Counted from the first letter of the stretch, positions 34,703 to 44,510 are shown. The stretch: 64,000 nucleotides of DNA from Mycobacterium sp. SMC-4 (GCF_025263265.1 NZ_CP079869.1:5332001-5396000), one strand, 5' to 3'. The notes: generated by a model not told the origin, from the letters alone. A program made the numbers and translations.

Positions 34703-35968
34703 CTACACGCTGCTCGAGTTCGACCGACCTCGGCGAGCGACGAACCGATCCCGATACGCCGACAGCCGGCACGCCACCTCCGCGGGATCCAGCCCGACAT
34801 CGGCCTCGTGGTAGGCGACACCACCGTGTCGGCCCCGCGGGTGCTCCCTGCGGAACCGCGCCATCGCCTCGTGCGCACGCGGCCCGAACGGTTGGCCGGC
34901 CAGGGCGTAGATCTGCGCGATGGTGCCCTCCTCGTCGGCCATGAAGTCCTCGAACCGGACGTCGAGCGACTGCTCGGCGGGTAGCACATCACGGTCCCGC
35001 AGGCAGCCGGCGAACAGATCTTCGACGCGGCTCAGCCAATAACGGCCCAGCGCGACAGGATCCGGGTGCCGCGACGCCATCCGGGAGGCGTAGGCGATCA
35101 TGGTGACCATCGACCGGGTTACCTCGACCGGGTCTCGATGGGTCACGACGAAGGTCGCGTCGGGGAACGTGGCGGCCAGCGTCGGGAACTGCTCAAGGTG
35201 CTGCGGGGACTTCAAGACCCACCGGCTGCCGCCGCGCAACCACTGCAGCGCCTGCAGGCTTCGTTTGAGGTACTCGTAGGACGGGCGCTGGTCGTGGGTC
35301 CGGTAATGCTGGGCGAAACTCGGCACATGGTAGGTGGTTTCGAACAGCATGCCCGAGATGTCGTTGGCCAGCAGCTGAATCTCTTCGTGCGCATGGTCGA
35401 CCGTCATCTCGTGCATGCGTTTGAAGTCGGGCATCGTGGTCTCGATCAGCTCCAGGCCCGCTGCGCAGCGATCGCGCCTGGGCTGTTCACCGTCCTCGTC
35501 GGGGTCGGGGAACGGTTCGAGGCTCTCCCAGTAGGGCAGGTAACGCAACCCCGGGTCGGCAGCGATCAGGTTGTGCAGGTGCGTGGTGCCGGTGCGGGGC
35601 AGGCCACAGATGATGATCGGTCGTTCGATCGGGATGTCGAGGATCTCGGGATGGGCCGCCAGCAGCGCCTCCAACCGCAACCGGTTGACCAGATTGCCCG
35701 CAAGTTGTTCGAACGCCACCGCGACGCCGGCGTCGGAGAGGCCGGCCTCGTCCCGCAAGGCCGCGCACAGCACGTCCAGACGTTCCCGAAAACCGTTGTC
35801 TCCCCAGTCGTCACATCCGGTGCGTGCAGCAGCTGTAGAGACCAGACAATCCGGTGTGAGCTCCAGCGTCTGCCCGTAGGCAGCCAGCGCCTCCCGCATC
35901 GGTTGCGCCGCCGCGGGATAGACCGGGTGGCTCAGGTCGGTAAACCGAACCGGCGCCGGGCTGGTCAT
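34703..35968 (-). CDS. Sulfotransferase family protein (Stf-like)
   Basis: A 421-residue PAPS-dependent sulfotransferase. The PAPS 5'-phosphosulfate loop GLPRTGTT is at 122-129, and the 3'-phosphate motif includes THRDPVEVTRSM. Mycobacterial members sulfate lipids, trehalose or phenols. Its ATG overlaps the stop of the DUF1214 gene (ATGA); this pair is recurrent in mycobacteria. ATG 35968 is used rather than the in-frame start at 36001 because of that coupling. Confidence 0.88.
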   Translation of the reverse strand: MTSPAPVRFTDLSHPVYPAAAQPMREALAAYGQTLELTPDCLVSTAAARTGCDDWGDNGFRERLDVLCAALRDEAGLSDAGVAVAFEQLAGNLVNRLRLEALLAAHPEILDIPIERPIIICGLPRTGTTHLHNLIAADPGLRYLPYWESLEPFPDPDEDGEQPRRDRCAAGLELIETTMPDFKRMHEMTVDHAHEEIQLLANDISGMLFETTYHVPSFAQHYRTHDQRPSYEYLKRSLQALQWLRGGSRWVLKSPQHLEQFPTLAATFPDATFVVTHRDPVEVTRSMVTMIAYASRMASRHPDPVALGRYWLSRVEDLFAGCLRDRDVLPAEQSLDVRFEDFMADEEGTIAQIYALAGQPFGPRAHEAMARFRREHPRGRHGGVAYHEADVGLDPAEVACRLSAYRDRFVARRGRSNSSSV

Positions 35969-37044
35969 TGCGACAGCTCTGAGAGCGAGACCACCCGGCA
36001 CTGCGGACGGGCCGGGGTCTGTTCCGGTAGGAACCAGCGCAACCAGATCAGTCCTTGAGACCGTCCGGCCGTCGACACCCAGTTCGGGTGGCCCGGATCG
36101 CGGTCACTGATCACGATCTGCCACGACCCGTCGGGCCGGTAGCTGACCTGTGCGCCGTTGATGGTCACCCGCTCGTAGGTGTAGTCGTAAGTGTGCAGGA
36201 ACGGGTTCCACAGGCACAGGTTCCAGAACACGCACTGCGGTGATGTGCCCTCGATGATCAGGGCCTGATCCGGTTGCAGTTCATAGGATCCCATCGCGTA
36301 CGCGGCGTCGGCGGCCGACCATCCGTAGGCGTGTTCTGGCACCGGGAACGGTTCGTGGATCTCGTTGGGCGGCTGCACCCGGGTCGGCAGGAACGACAGT
36401 TGTTCGCCGATCCAGGTGCGGGCGGCGCGCATTCGACGGATCAGGTCGGCGGCGTCGTCGCGACGCCGCGCCGGCGGGTCGAGCGCTTCGATCTTCCACT
36501 GCGGGCGACGGCCCGATCTCGGGTCCACCATGTAGTCGCGGGTCAGCGCGACCACGGCGTCCGGGTCGAGCTTCAGCCAGGTGCCGGTTTGCCGCGTCGG
36601 GCTCAGCAAGAATTCGAAGTTGCCGTCGGAGTCGAATTGCAGGGAGCGGTCGTTGAGCGTACCCACGATGCGGTTGCTGTAGCGGCCGTCATCGGGACCA
36701 CCGTAGACGGTCATCGACAGGTAGACCGCGTCGCCGCGGTTGCCGGTCACCCGGTAGGTCCGCGCCGGATCCACCGGCGCCAATTGATAGAACGCGTCGG
36801 AGTTGTCGCCGCCCCACTTCAGGTAGGGGCCGATGATGTCGACAAGATGCGGATTGTCCTTGTCGCCCCACACATACGCATCGACGGCGACGCGCAGCAG
36901 GCTGAACGTCAGCCGGTACCCGTCGAGGACGTCTGCTTCGGGCAGCGGCGGGTCGGCTTCGAGCAGCTTGCGTTCGATCGCACGCAACTCGTCGAGCAAT
37001 TCGCCGAAGGCGCGCGAAAGCTCTGCTCTCGGTGTGTCGTTCAC
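35965..37044 (-). CDS. DUF1214 domain protein
   Basis: A 359-residue protein with the DUF1214 region in its C-terminal half (YGWSAADAAYAMGSYELQPDQAL..VSYRPDGSWQIVISDRDPGHPNW). The N-terminal half contains a DUF1254-like region (YRVTGNRGDAVYLSMTVYGG). No activity is established. GTG 37044 has GAGGAGGG upstream. It is the first gene of a two-gene unit with the sulfotransferase and has an operator-like repeat 75-97 bases upstream. Confidence 0.85.
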   Translation of the reverse strand: MNDTPRAELSRAFGELLDELRAIERKLLEADPPLPEADVLDGYRLTFSLLRVAVDAYVWGDKDNPHLVDIIGPYLKWGGDNSDAFYQLAPVDPARTYRVTGNRGDAVYLSMTVYGGPDDGRYSNRIVGTLNDRSLQFDSDGNFEFLLSPTRQTGTWLKLDPDAVVALTRDYMVDPRSGRRPQWKIEALDPPARRRDDAADLIRRMRAARTWIGEQLSFLPTRVQPPNEIHEPFPVPEHAYGWSAADAAYAMGSYELQPDQALIIEGTSPQCVFWNLCLWNPFLHTYDYTYERVTINGAQVSYRPDGSWQIVISDRDPGHPNWVSTAGRSQGLIWLRWFLPEQTPARPQCRVVSLSELSQ

Positions 37045-37118
37045 GCGCCCTCCTCGACACTGGCTGAATCGACGGCCGGCTCGGGCGGGTCCGGAAGCGA
37101 CGTCGCTCGCACAGCGTT

Positions 37119-37141
37119 TTACGCTACGGAAGGTAACGTAA
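37119..37141 (-). promoter_or_regulatory. Operator-like 9-bp inverted repeat upstream of DUF1214-sulfotransferase
   Basis: TTACGCTAC and GTAACGTAA are 9-base arms with a 5-base spacer, one mismatch. Size and symmetry fit a TetR-family dimer site. No regulator gene is adjacent, so the cognate repressor is encoded elsewhere. Confidence 0.5.
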
Positions 37142-37154
37142 TGCCGTCAAGGGT

Positions 37155-37994
37155 TCACCCCTGCTGCGCGGCAACTCGGGCTCGTTCCCGCATCGATGCC
37201 ACCACGCCACCGTCGTTGAGGATGTCGGTTCCGGTCAGGTAGCCGGCCCGCTCGCTGACACAGAATGCCAGCAGGTCGGCCATTTCCTGCGCGGTCCCCC
37301 ACCGTGGGACAGCGGCGTCGGCGACCATCGCGCCCGCACCCGCCTGCTCCTCCAGTCGTCCCATCTCGGTGTCGGTCGAGCCCGGCGATACCGACACGAT
37401 GCGCTGCGAACGCGTGTTGAAGCGTTCGGCCGCAGCGCTGCTGTACCACTTCACGAACGCCTTGCTCACCGCATAGGCGATGCCGGAACGCAGATCCTCG
37501 GGCACGATCTCGCACGCCGTGCGCAGAGCGGCCAGAAACGCCGCCTCATCGTGTAGAGCCAGGGCGAATTGCGCTGTGGGGACGAAGTCTTCGGGAATCA
37601 GGTAGGCACCCATCGAGGCCACGTTGACGATGGCGGCCCCTTCGCCCGCGACCGCGTGGAATGCCTCGTTGACGTAGAGCGTGCCCAGCGTGTTGGTTCG
37701 CAGGACGTACTCCGCATCGCCCATGCTGGGACTGACACCCGCGGTGTGCACGACCGCACGCAGCACACCCCGTCCCGTCGCGCGCTCGAACAGCTCGTCC
37801 ACCGCGGCCCGGTCGGTGACATCGCAGTGCAGCCCGGTCGCGGTAACTCCGCGGCCGGCGAGCTCGGTGACGGCGGCGTCGAGCCGATCCTGCCGGACGT
37901 CGGCTAGCACCACGCTGTCATCACGCCCGACCACCTGGGCCGTTGCGAGACCCATCCCGCCGGCGCCTCCGGTGATCACGGTAACGTTCTGCAT
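37155..37994 (-). CDS. Short-chain dehydrogenase/reductase
   Basis: A 279-residue SDR. The cofactor motif TGGAGGMG is at 8-15, Asp32 (LADVR) suggests NAD(H), and the catalytic residues are Ser127, Tyr174 and Lys178 (YAVSK). The C-terminus YLTGTDILNDGGV is typical of the classical group. It resembles hydroxysteroid or alcohol dehydrogenases of mycobacteria. Its end is 110 bases from the DUF1214 start on the same strand. A -10-like TATATC lies just before the ATG. Confidence 0.88.
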   Translation of the reverse strand: MQNVTVITGGAGGMGLATAQVVGRDDSVVLADVRQDRLDAAVTELAGRGVTATGLHCDVTDRAAVDELFERATGRGVLRAVVHTAGVSPSMGDAEYVLRTNTLGTLYVNEAFHAVAGEGAAIVNVASMGAYLIPEDFVPTAQFALALHDEAAFLAALRTACEIVPEDLRSGIAYAVSKAFVKWYSSAAAERFNTRSQRIVSVSPGSTDTEMGRLEEQAGAGAMVADAAVPRWGTAQEMADLLAFCVSERAGYLTGTDILNDGGVVASMRERARVAAQQG

Positions 37995-38067
37995 TCTCGG
38001 AAGATATACCGAACCTGTTACCGGATGCGGCGCGGGTCTCGGCCGGCAGCCCGGTTTCCGTGCCAGC

Positions 38068-38502
38068 TCAGCCCTCGACCAGCTCCTTGAGCCGGTCCAC
38101 CGTCTGCTTCATGATGTGCGCTACCTGCCGCGCGGCCACGCGGTCGGCGATCAGTCCCAGCAGGCCGCCGGGGGCCTCATAGGCCAGCCGGAACGTCACC
38201 TTGGTCCGACCGTCGCCGGCGTCGCGCAACCGGAAGCGGCCGCGCAGCGACACACCGGTCAGCCCCACCCACGCCAGATCCCGGGCTGGGTCGAACTCGA
38301 CGACCTCGATGACGCCGCCGATCGGCACCGACCCGACCTTCCAGTGCACGGTGTAGCGCGAACCGACGCCGAGGACCCCTTCGGTGACGATCTCCCAGCG
38401 CTCCAGGCTGGCCATGAACTCCGGGTAACACCCCGGGTCGCTGACGTGCTTCCAGACGGCGTCCCGGTCGGCGTCGATGACCACGCTGCGTTGGAGCCTC
38501 AT
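38068..38502 (-). CDS. SRPBCC (START/Bet v1-like) family protein
   Basis: A 144-residue polyketide-cyclase/START-like protein. The first strand and helix VVIDADRDAVWKHVSDPGCYPEFM and the final helix are typical of a hydrophobic ligand pocket. No catalytic residues can be named. Its ATG overlaps the stop of the acyltransferase gene by ATGA, so it may bind a lipid or intermediate from that enzyme. Confidence 0.82.
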   Translation of the reverse strand: MRLQRSVVIDADRDAVWKHVSDPGCYPEFMASLERWEIVTEGVLGVGSRYTVHWKVGSVPIGGVIEVVEFDPARDLAWVGLTGVSLRGRFRLRDAGDGRTKVTFRLAYEAPGGLLGLIADRVAARQVAHIMKQTVDRLKELVEG

Positions 38503-39344
38503 CCGAGCACCGGGAATCGACGTTCGGCGGCAAGGCGGTCGACCGCAGCCTGCAATGCCCCCTCGACCCGGTCGTGCACGGCCTGGTCGTCACCGGCTTG
38601 GACGTCGTCGGCCGCTATCGGCTCCTGCACCTCGACAACGATCTTCGACGGCAGCGGGATATGGCCGGTCAGGTCGCTGATCACCAGTCCCCACGGTGGC
38701 GCGATCGCGATCGGCACGCTCTTGAGCCTCAGCAGTTTGTCGACGCCGAGCAGCTTGGCCAGCCATTGCCCGCGGCTGATGAAAAAGACACTTTCCTGAC
38801 CACCGACGCTGGCGATCGGGACGATCGGCACACCGGCTTCGCGGGCCAACTTCACGTATCCCATCCGGCCGCCGAAATCCACCGTGTTGCGTTCCCAGAA
38901 CGGACGGAACACCTCGTAGTCACCGCCGGGGTAGACCAACAGCGCGGCGCCGGACTCCAAGGCGAGCCGGGCGTTGTCGGGATTGGCCGCGACGGTGCCG
39001 AACTTGCGCAGCGACGCCAGCGGCGGCGCCGAGACGACAAGGTTGTGGGCGAGTTGATAGAAGGGCCGCTCAACGCCGAAGTACGAGCAGAACGCCAACG
39101 TAAACACAAAAGTGTCCGGCGGGACATTTCCCCCGGAGTGGTTGCCGACCAGCAGAACAGGCCCTTCGGCCGGTATCCGCTCGAGTCCGCGCACGTCGGC
39201 GCGGAAGTACAGCGAGGCCAGCAACCACAGGCCGGGGAGTTGCTCGCGGATGTAGTCGGCGTCGCGTTGGTCCAGGTCGGCCTTGGGCACCCGCGAGGAA
39301 ACCTGGTGCTTGACCCATTCGAGCGCATCGTCGAAGCCCGCCAT
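38499..39344 (-). CDS. Lysophospholipid acyltransferase family protein
   Basis: A 281-residue PlsC-like acyltransferase. The catalytic His is in VGNHSGGNVPPD; the spacing differs from the classical HX4D and matches a mycobacterial subgroup in which NHSGG is followed by a later Asp. Motif III appears as VYPGGDYEVFRP and the PIVPIASVGGQE stretch follows. It should acylate a lysophospholipid or related acceptor. ATG 39344 is chosen; no ribosome binding site is visible and a promoter-like TTGCCG-N17-TATCCC ends 4 bases before it, so the gene may be leaderless. Confidence 0.82.
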   Translation of the reverse strand: MAGFDDALEWVKHQVSSRVPKADLDQRDADYIREQLPGLWLLASLYFRADVRGLERIPAEGPVLLVGNHSGGNVPPDTFVFTLAFCSYFGVERPFYQLAHNLVVSAPPLASLRKFGTVAANPDNARLALESGAALLVYPGGDYEVFRPFWERNTVDFGGRMGYVKLAREAGVPIVPIASVGGQESVFFISRGQWLAKLLGVDKLLRLKSVPIAIAPPWGLVISDLTGHIPLPSKIVVEVQEPIAADDVQAGDDQAVHDRVEGALQAAVDRLAAERRFPVLG

Positions 39345-39565
39345 GCAGGGGATATTGACAATGCTGCGTTTCGGCAAACCTGGGTTGACGCACGGCGAGC
39401 TCAGCCGGTCGGGGTGGGCTCGCACCCCGGGTTGCTTTGCTCACTTCGCACATGTCGGCGGGGTTGGCAGTCTGGGCCTCTGAGAGACGATGCGCGTGTA
39501 CCGTGGGCAAACACAATCGAACGCTTTTTATGGTCGCTCGCAACGTTTCTTGGGGGATGCGGCGA

Positions 39566-40636
39566 ATGAACAGAATAGTCAGGTGGTGGAGCGCGCCGGA
39601 TCAGTTCGACTGGCTCGGCGGCTACTTGCAGGCCCGGGGGTTGGGCCGGCCGCTGCGACGCATGTTGGCGCTCGTCGCGGCGTCGTTGACGCTGGTCCCG
39701 ATCAACGCAGTGTGGGGCCCCGCCGCCGTGGACAGCGCATTCACCTTGCTGCTGGCCCTGGCCTCGGGGGTCGCGGGGCTCACTTTGGCGTTGTTGTGGA
39801 TGACTCGCTGGCCGACCCGGTCGGAATCGATCGTCTTCGCCGCCATCGGCAGCATCACCATTGCCGCGGGGTGTCTGTGGCAGACCGATCCGCTGATCGG
39901 TCTGCTGTTCTGCACCGCACTCGCAGTGTCCGGCGGCTACATCGCGTTGTTCCACAGTGCCCGATACATGCTGTTGAACTTCGCCCTGGCGATGGGAGTC
40001 GGTGCGTGGCAGGCCTACCGGGTGGCTGAGTCGGGTGAGTTGATGTTCGCGGCGACCGGCTTCTTCCTGGTGCTCGAACTCAATATCGGAGTGCCGTTTG
40101 CGATTCAGGTGGTGGTCCGTACCCTGGGCGCCGATCTGTTGCGCTCCGAGCGAGATCCGCTGACCGGGCTGCTGAACCGGCGGGCCTTCACCGACGCCGT
40201 GGTCGGCCGGATGATGACCCGGGGCGACCATGCTCAGTGCGCGCTGGCACTGCTCGATCTCGACCGATTCAAATCCATCAACGATGCATTCGGCCACGCA
40301 GCCGGAGACGAGGCACTGATCGAGGTGGCCGCGGCACTGACGGAAGCCTGCCCGGAGACTGCCCTGGTATGCCGGATGGGTGGCGAGGAGTTCCTGGTCG
40401 CCGAGGTTTTCACCACCTCGGTGCCGGCAGACTGGGCTCAATGCCTGTGTGCAGCGGTGGAATCGGTGTCCTACCGGGTGACAGCCAGTGTGGGGACGGC
40501 CACGGCGTCGTTGCGCAATGTCGATGCCGACCAGGCTGCGGCCACGTTTCACCAACTCGTCCGTCAGGCCGACATGGCGATGTATTCGGCCAAGCGCCGC
40601 GGTGGCAACCGGGTGCAACACGCGGGAGCGCCGTAG
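39566..40636 (+). CDS. Membrane-anchored diguanylate cyclase (GGDEF)
   Basis: A 356-residue protein. Five to six transmembrane helices (about 33-190) form an unnamed sensor region, followed by a GGDEF domain with RDPLTGLLNRRAF, DLDRFKSIND and the active motif GGEEF at 272-276, so c-di-GMP synthesis is expected. The RxxD inhibition site five residues before the motif is absent, so product feedback is unlikely. ATG 39566 is chosen because TTGGGGG lies about 9 bases upstream; earlier in-frame starts (39437, 39530, 39557) lack that support. Confidence 0.88.
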   Translation: MNRIVRWWSAPDQFDWLGGYLQARGLGRPLRRMLALVAASLTLVPINAVWGPAAVDSAFTLLLALASGVAGLTLALLWMTRWPTRSESIVFAAIGSITIAAGCLWQTDPLIGLLFCTALAVSGGYIALFHSARYMLLNFALAMGVGAWQAYRVAESGELMFAATGFFLVLELNIGVPFAIQVVVRTLGADLLRSERDPLTGLLNRRAFTDAVVGRMMTRGDHAQCALALLDLDRFKSINDAFGHAAGDEALIEVAAALTEACPETALVCRMGGEEFLVAEVFTTSVPADWAQCLCAAVESVSYRVTASVGTATASLRNVDADQAAATFHQLVRQADMAMYSAKRRGGNRVQHAGAP

Positions 40637-40759
40637 AGACCGCCCACTGTGCCTTCCGGGAGGAGAATCGGCCGGATTCTCGCCACTGACGCACGGTCGG
40701 CCTGGACATCGGGACATGGGCCTGATCGTCAAACCCGACGTTTTCCGATCGTTACCGAG

Positions 40760-40785
40760 GTTTGTCCCTTTCGCCACATGGGTAA
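40760..40785 (+). promoter_or_regulatory. Candidate SigF promoter of the hypothetical gene at 40855
   Basis: GTTT at 40760-40763 and GGGTAA at 40780-40785 with a 16-base spacer, 5 of 6 in the -10. A leader of roughly 60 bases would follow. Confidence 0.5.
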
Positions 40786-40854
40786 CTTCTGTCACAGGGC
40801 TCGCGATCCTCCGCCGAGCTTCACACCGAGAAAAGAGTCGAATGGATCACCACG

Positions 40855-41322
40855 ATGAATACAGTCCTCTACTTCAGCACCAACGGCGCCGTATATGAGA
40901 CGCGGGCCTACAGCACCGCCGATATCGACGCCCTCGTCTCCGATCACGCGCTGCAGTCCCTGAGCAGCGCCGACCACCAGTTCGACTTCTGGTTCAGCCC
41001 GACCACTCGACGGTGCCAGCGTCGGGTCAACCGTCGCGCAACCGAATTACTCCTGGCAACAACATCTTTCACTGCCAAGAATGTGCCTCTGCTCTACGGC
41101 TGTGTCGTCATCGCCAGCCATGACGAGGACGGCGACCTCGACGGCCTCAGCTGGCAGCAACTCGACCTGCTCGTCGCGCGCAGCCGTTCGCTGACCACAC
41201 GCGACGGGCGGGTGCTCAATCGGCGGATCAACCGCGAGGACGCCCGCGCCCAGCGCGCCGTGGCCGCGGTGGCCGCCACCGCGGTGAGCTGCGCGCGTAC
41301 GCGCACACCGGTGCGACACTGA
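40855..41322 (+). CDS. Hypothetical protein, possible SigF target
   Basis: A 155-residue protein I do not recognise. The N-terminal ~100 residues look like an ordered alpha/beta domain (NTVLYFSTNGAVYETRAYSTADIDAL, FDFWFSPTTRRCQRRVNRRATELLLA), and a highly basic C-terminal tail ends in RTRTPVRH. The gene has its own SigF-like promoter and is not coupled to neighbours. The basic tail might contact nucleic acid or membrane; that is speculation. Confidence 0.6.
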   Translation: MNTVLYFSTNGAVYETRAYSTADIDALVSDHALQSLSSADHQFDFWFSPTTRRCQRRVNRRATELLLATTSFTAKNVPLLYGCVVIASHDEDGDLDGLSWQQLDLLVARSRSLTTRDGRVLNRRINREDARAQRAVAAVAATAVSCARTRTPVRH

Positions 41323-41347
41323 CGCACACGCCAGAACCGCCGATCCG

Positions 41348-42838
41348 GTGACGTCAGGCCGGGTCCGCATTACCGTCGGCTGCGTGGCGGTGTCGGGCTT
41401 TGGCGTCGCGCGCGTCTGCGTCGCGGTAGTTCTGCTCCTCAGCCTCAGCGCGGTATCTTCGTGCGGACATCCGACGCCGCCGCCATCTCGCGCCCCGACG
41501 TCCACCCCGACGGCGACCGCACCGCAGGTGTCCCCGAGCGTAGATTTCGCCACGGTCTCCGCGCTGATCCGCGAGGCGATCGCCGAGAACCGACTGCCCG
41601 GGGCGGTGGTGCAGATAGGGCATGCCGGCAGGGTGGTCTTCCGGCAGGCGTTCGGCGTCCGCAAACTCCCCGGCGAGCCGGGGCTGGACGGCTCGCCCAC
41701 ACCCGCCGAGCCGATGACCGACGACACCATCTTCGACCTGGCGTCGCTGAGCAAGGGCATCGGGACTGCACCGGCCGTTCTCCAGCTCTACCAGCAGGGG
41801 CTGCTGCGCATCGATGATCCTGTGCAGACCCTCCTGCCCGATTTCAACCCGACCGGTGACCCACGACGCGCCCGGGTAACCGTGCGGATGTTGCTGACCC
41901 ACACCTCGGGGTTGGCAGGAGATCTGAGCCTGGACGGTCCGTGGGGGCTTCAGCGAGCCGCCCGAGCCGAAGGCATCCGCCGTGCGCTGGCTGCGTGGGT
42001 GGTCTACGACCCGGGCGAGGTCTTCCACTACTCCGACATCAACTTCATTCTTCTCGGCACGATCGTCGAGAGGATCACCGGCGAACCGCTGGATCGATAC
42101 CTGCACGAACATGTCTTCACGCCGCTGGGCATGACCGATACCCGCTACCTGCCGGCTTCGAAAGCCTGTGGACCGCATCGTGTTCGGGGTACTGCTGTCA
42201 CGCTCGCAGGCTATCCGCCCTGGGTCGGGGGGTGTCCGGCAGGGACGTGGAGCACCGGACTGCTGCCCCGCATCGCTCCCACCGCCCGAGACGGCGACAC
42301 CCCCGGCCGCAACCCCGATTACGGGTATCTGCTTCGCGGTACGGTGCACGACCCGACGGCACGTCGGATGGGGGGCGTGACCGGCAGTGCCGGCATCTTC
42401 TCGACGGTCGGTGATATCGGCCGGTTCGCCCATGCGCTGCTCGATCGTCTGGCCGATCGGCCGAGCACATTCCCGCTCAGCCGTGCCGCTGCGGTGCTGA
42501 TGACGACCCCGCAGCAGCCCGGACACCACCCCGGTCAACTCGACGCGGCCAACGGTGCGACATCGGGGGACTACCCGGCGGTGCCAGGACAGACTCTGCG
42601 CGGCTTCGGCTGGGACATCGATTCGATACATTCCCGACCGCGCGGCGAGGCCTTTCCCGTAGGGAGTTTCGGGCATGTCGGCTTCACCGGCGTGACGCTG
42701 TGGATCGATCCCGGATCGGACACCTATGTGGCCGTGCTCGCCAACGTGATCCACCAACCGGGCGGGCCACCGATCGTGAGCCTCAGCGGCGACATCGCCA
42801 CAGCTGTCGCACAGTCGCTGGGTCTGTACCAAAACTGA
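41348..42838 (+). CDS. Beta-lactamase-fold serine hydrolase, lipoprotein
   Basis: A 496-residue lipoprotein of the class C beta-lactamase/esterase family. The signal peptide ends in VSSC with Cys39 as lipidation site, followed by a Pro/Thr linker (40-62). The active site has SLSK (133-136), the tyrosine motif YSDIN (228-232) and HVGFTG as the third box. LpqK-like mycobacterial members act as esterases or peptidases on the cell surface rather than as drug resistance enzymes. GTG 41348 is the start. It follows the hypothetical gene by 25 bases. Confidence 0.88.
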   Translation: MTSGRVRITVGCVAVSGFGVARVCVAVVLLLSLSAVSSCGHPTPPPSRAPTSTPTATAPQVSPSVDFATVSALIREAIAENRLPGAVVQIGHAGRVVFRQAFGVRKLPGEPGLDGSPTPAEPMTDDTIFDLASLSKGIGTAPAVLQLYQQGLLRIDDPVQTLLPDFNPTGDPRRARVTVRMLLTHTSGLAGDLSLDGPWGLQRAARAEGIRRALAAWVVYDPGEVFHYSDINFILLGTIVERITGEPLDRYLHEHVFTPLGMTDTRYLPASKACGPHRVRGTAVTLAGYPPWVGGCPAGTWSTGLLPRIAPTARDGDTPGRNPDYGYLLRGTVHDPTARRMGGVTGSAGIFSTVGDIGRFAHALLDRLADRPSTFPLSRAAAVLMTTPQQPGHHPGQLDAANGATSGDYPAVPGQTLRGFGWDIDSIHSRPRGEAFPVGSFGHVGFTGVTLWIDPGSDTYVAVLANVIHQPGGPPIVSLSGDIATAVAQSLGLYQN

Positions 42839-42892
42839 TCCGAACCCGACGGTGCGGCCCACCTCGCCGCATCCGTTACGTACCGTCGAACC

Positions 42893-44362
42893 GTGGACTT
42901 CGACGAATACCGCAGCTACGACGCAACCGGACTGGCCGAGCTCGTCGCCGATGACCAGGTGAGCGCAGCCGAACTGCTCGAACTGGCTCGGCAGCGGGCG
43001 GCCGCGGTGAACCCCCGCCTGAACGCCATCGTCGCTGACGTCCCTGCCGAATCCGCGCCGCAGCGCGACGGGCCGTTCGCCGGGGTGCCGTTTCTGATCA
43101 AGGATCTGGCGCAGGATTACGCGGGTCTACCCACCTCGGCGGGCTGTCGCGCGCTGGCCCGCACACCGGCCGCCGAGCACGCCACCGTCGTGTCGCGCTG
43201 GCTCGACGCCGGCCTGGTGATCTTCGGTAAGACCAACACTCCGGAGTTCGGCGCCAAAGGCATCACCGAACCCGAGCTGTGGGGCCCGACACGCAACCCG
43301 TGGGACCTGACACGTTCTCCCGGCGGGTCATCGGGCGGTTCGGCCGCGGCGGTGGCCGCCGGTATCGTGCCGTGCGCGGGCGCCAACGACGGCGGCGGAT
43401 CGATCCGTATCCCGGCGGCGTGCTGCGGGCTCGTCGGCCTCAAACCCGGCCGCGGACTCACACCGTCGGGACCGGCGGTCGGGGAGTCGATGCACGGGGC
43501 TGCCGTGCAAGGAGTGGTCTCACGCACGGTTCGCGACACCGCGGCGATGCTCGACGTCATCGGTGGCGGTGAGCCGTGGGCACCCTATGCTCCGGCAGCG
43601 CCTGCCGCGTCGTTCGCCGGGAGCCTGGGCGTCGGTCCCGGCCGGTTACGCATCGGGGTCCGGGTTCCATCGGCGATCAATCCGCGACCGCACGCTGAGG
43701 CCCGTGCCGCGGTGGACACTACCGTAGCGGCGCTGACCGAGATGGGGCATCACGTCGAAGAGCTGGCCTCGGCGCCGTTCGACGACGCAGTGCTGGCTCG
43801 CGATTTCCTGTGCACCTGGTTCGTCTATACCGCTTGGGAAGTCGACGTGGCCAAGAGGCTGACCGGCGCCGGTGACGACGCGTTCGAGCGCGACACCCTG
43901 GTGCTGGCCGCGCTGGGGCGGGCCACCAGCAGCGTCGACTATCTCGACGCAGTGCAGCGGCGTCACGACCACACCCGCAGGCTGACCACGTACTTCGAGT
44001 CCTACGACCTTTTGATGACGCCGACGTTGGCCACTCCTGCGCCCAGGATCGGCGAGTTCGATCTCCCGGTGTTGCTGCAGCGCGCCTCCGATGTGTTGCT
44101 CAAGACCCGCACCGCCCAGTTGTTGCGTTTCACCAAGATCGTCGACGACATCGTCGACAAGAACCTCAACTGGGTTCCCTATACGCAGCTGGCCAATCTC
44201 ACTGGAAGGCCGGCCATCTCGCTTCCGTTGCACTGGACTGCCGACGGCCTGCCGCTGGGCGTGCAGTTCGTCGCGCCGTTGGCCGGTGAGTCGCTGTTGC
44301 TGCGGCTGGCCGCTCAACTGGAACAGGCCCTGCCGTGGGCCGACCGCACCGCTCCGATCTGA
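42893..44362 (+). CDS. Amidase signature family amidase
   Basis: A 489-residue amidase. The catalytic Ser-cisSer-Lys triad is visible: Lys70 in FLIKDLAQD, cis-Ser146 in [12 protein letters not shown], and nucleophile Ser170 in GGGSIRIPA, at the usual 24-residue spacing. It hydrolyses carboxamides to acids and ammonia; the substrate is unknown. GTG 42893 gives a full N-terminal domain. It lies 54 bases after the serine hydrolase gene. Confidence 0.92.
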   Translation: MDFDEYRSYDATGLAELVADDQVSAAELLELARQRAAAVNPRLNAIVADVPAESAPQRDGPFAGVPFLIKDLAQDYAGLPTSAGCRALARTPAAEHATVVSRWLDAGLVIFGKTNTPEFGAKGITEPELWGPTRNPWDLTRSPGGSSGGSAAAVAAGIVPCAGANDGGGSIRIPAACCGLVGLKPGRGLTPSGPAVGESMHGAAVQGVVSRTVRDTAAMLDVIGGGEPWAPYAPAAPAASFAGSLGVGPGRLRIGVRVPSAINPRPHAEARAAVDTTVAALTEMGHHVEELASAPFDDAVLARDFLCTWFVYTAWEVDVAKRLTGAGDDAFERDTLVLAALGRATSSVDYLDAVQRRHDHTRRLTTYFESYDLLMTPTLATPAPRIGEFDLPVLLQRASDVLLKTRTAQLLRFTKIVDDIVDKNLNWVPYTQLANLTGRPAISLPLHWTADGLPLGVQFVAPLAGESLLLRLAAQLEQALPWADRTAPI

Positions 44363-44462
44363 TGGGCCCCCGGCAGTGGTTAGCTGTCTCACCATCGACA
44401 GCGGGCTCGTGACTCCCGGCGACACATATCGGTAACCTGGCCGCACGGCCCTCTTCCCGGGG

Positions 44463-44510
44463 GTCTGCGGACGAGGGAGCAGTACCCGCCCAAGCCAAGA
44501 CTGCCTTTTT
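44463..44510 (+). ncRNA. Guanidine-III (ykkC-III) riboswitch candidate
   Basis: The 5' leader of the SMR genes contains GGACGAGGGAGCAGTACCCG followed by CAAGCCAAGACTGCC, which matches the conserved blocks of the guanidine-III class (GACGAGG..GC..GUACCCG..CAAGAC.GC) in order. CTGC/GCAG segments can pair to build the class's pseudoknot. A run of five T and then the GGGAGG ribosome binding site follow, so ligand binding probably controls access to the site. Genes downstream encode Gdx-like guanidinium exporters, as expected for this class. Confidence 0.75.

Noticed and set aside
39401..40795. 464-codon minus-strand frame over the diguanylate cyclase
   Set aside because: Antisense shadow without domains; the GGEEF protein on the plus strand is unmistakable.
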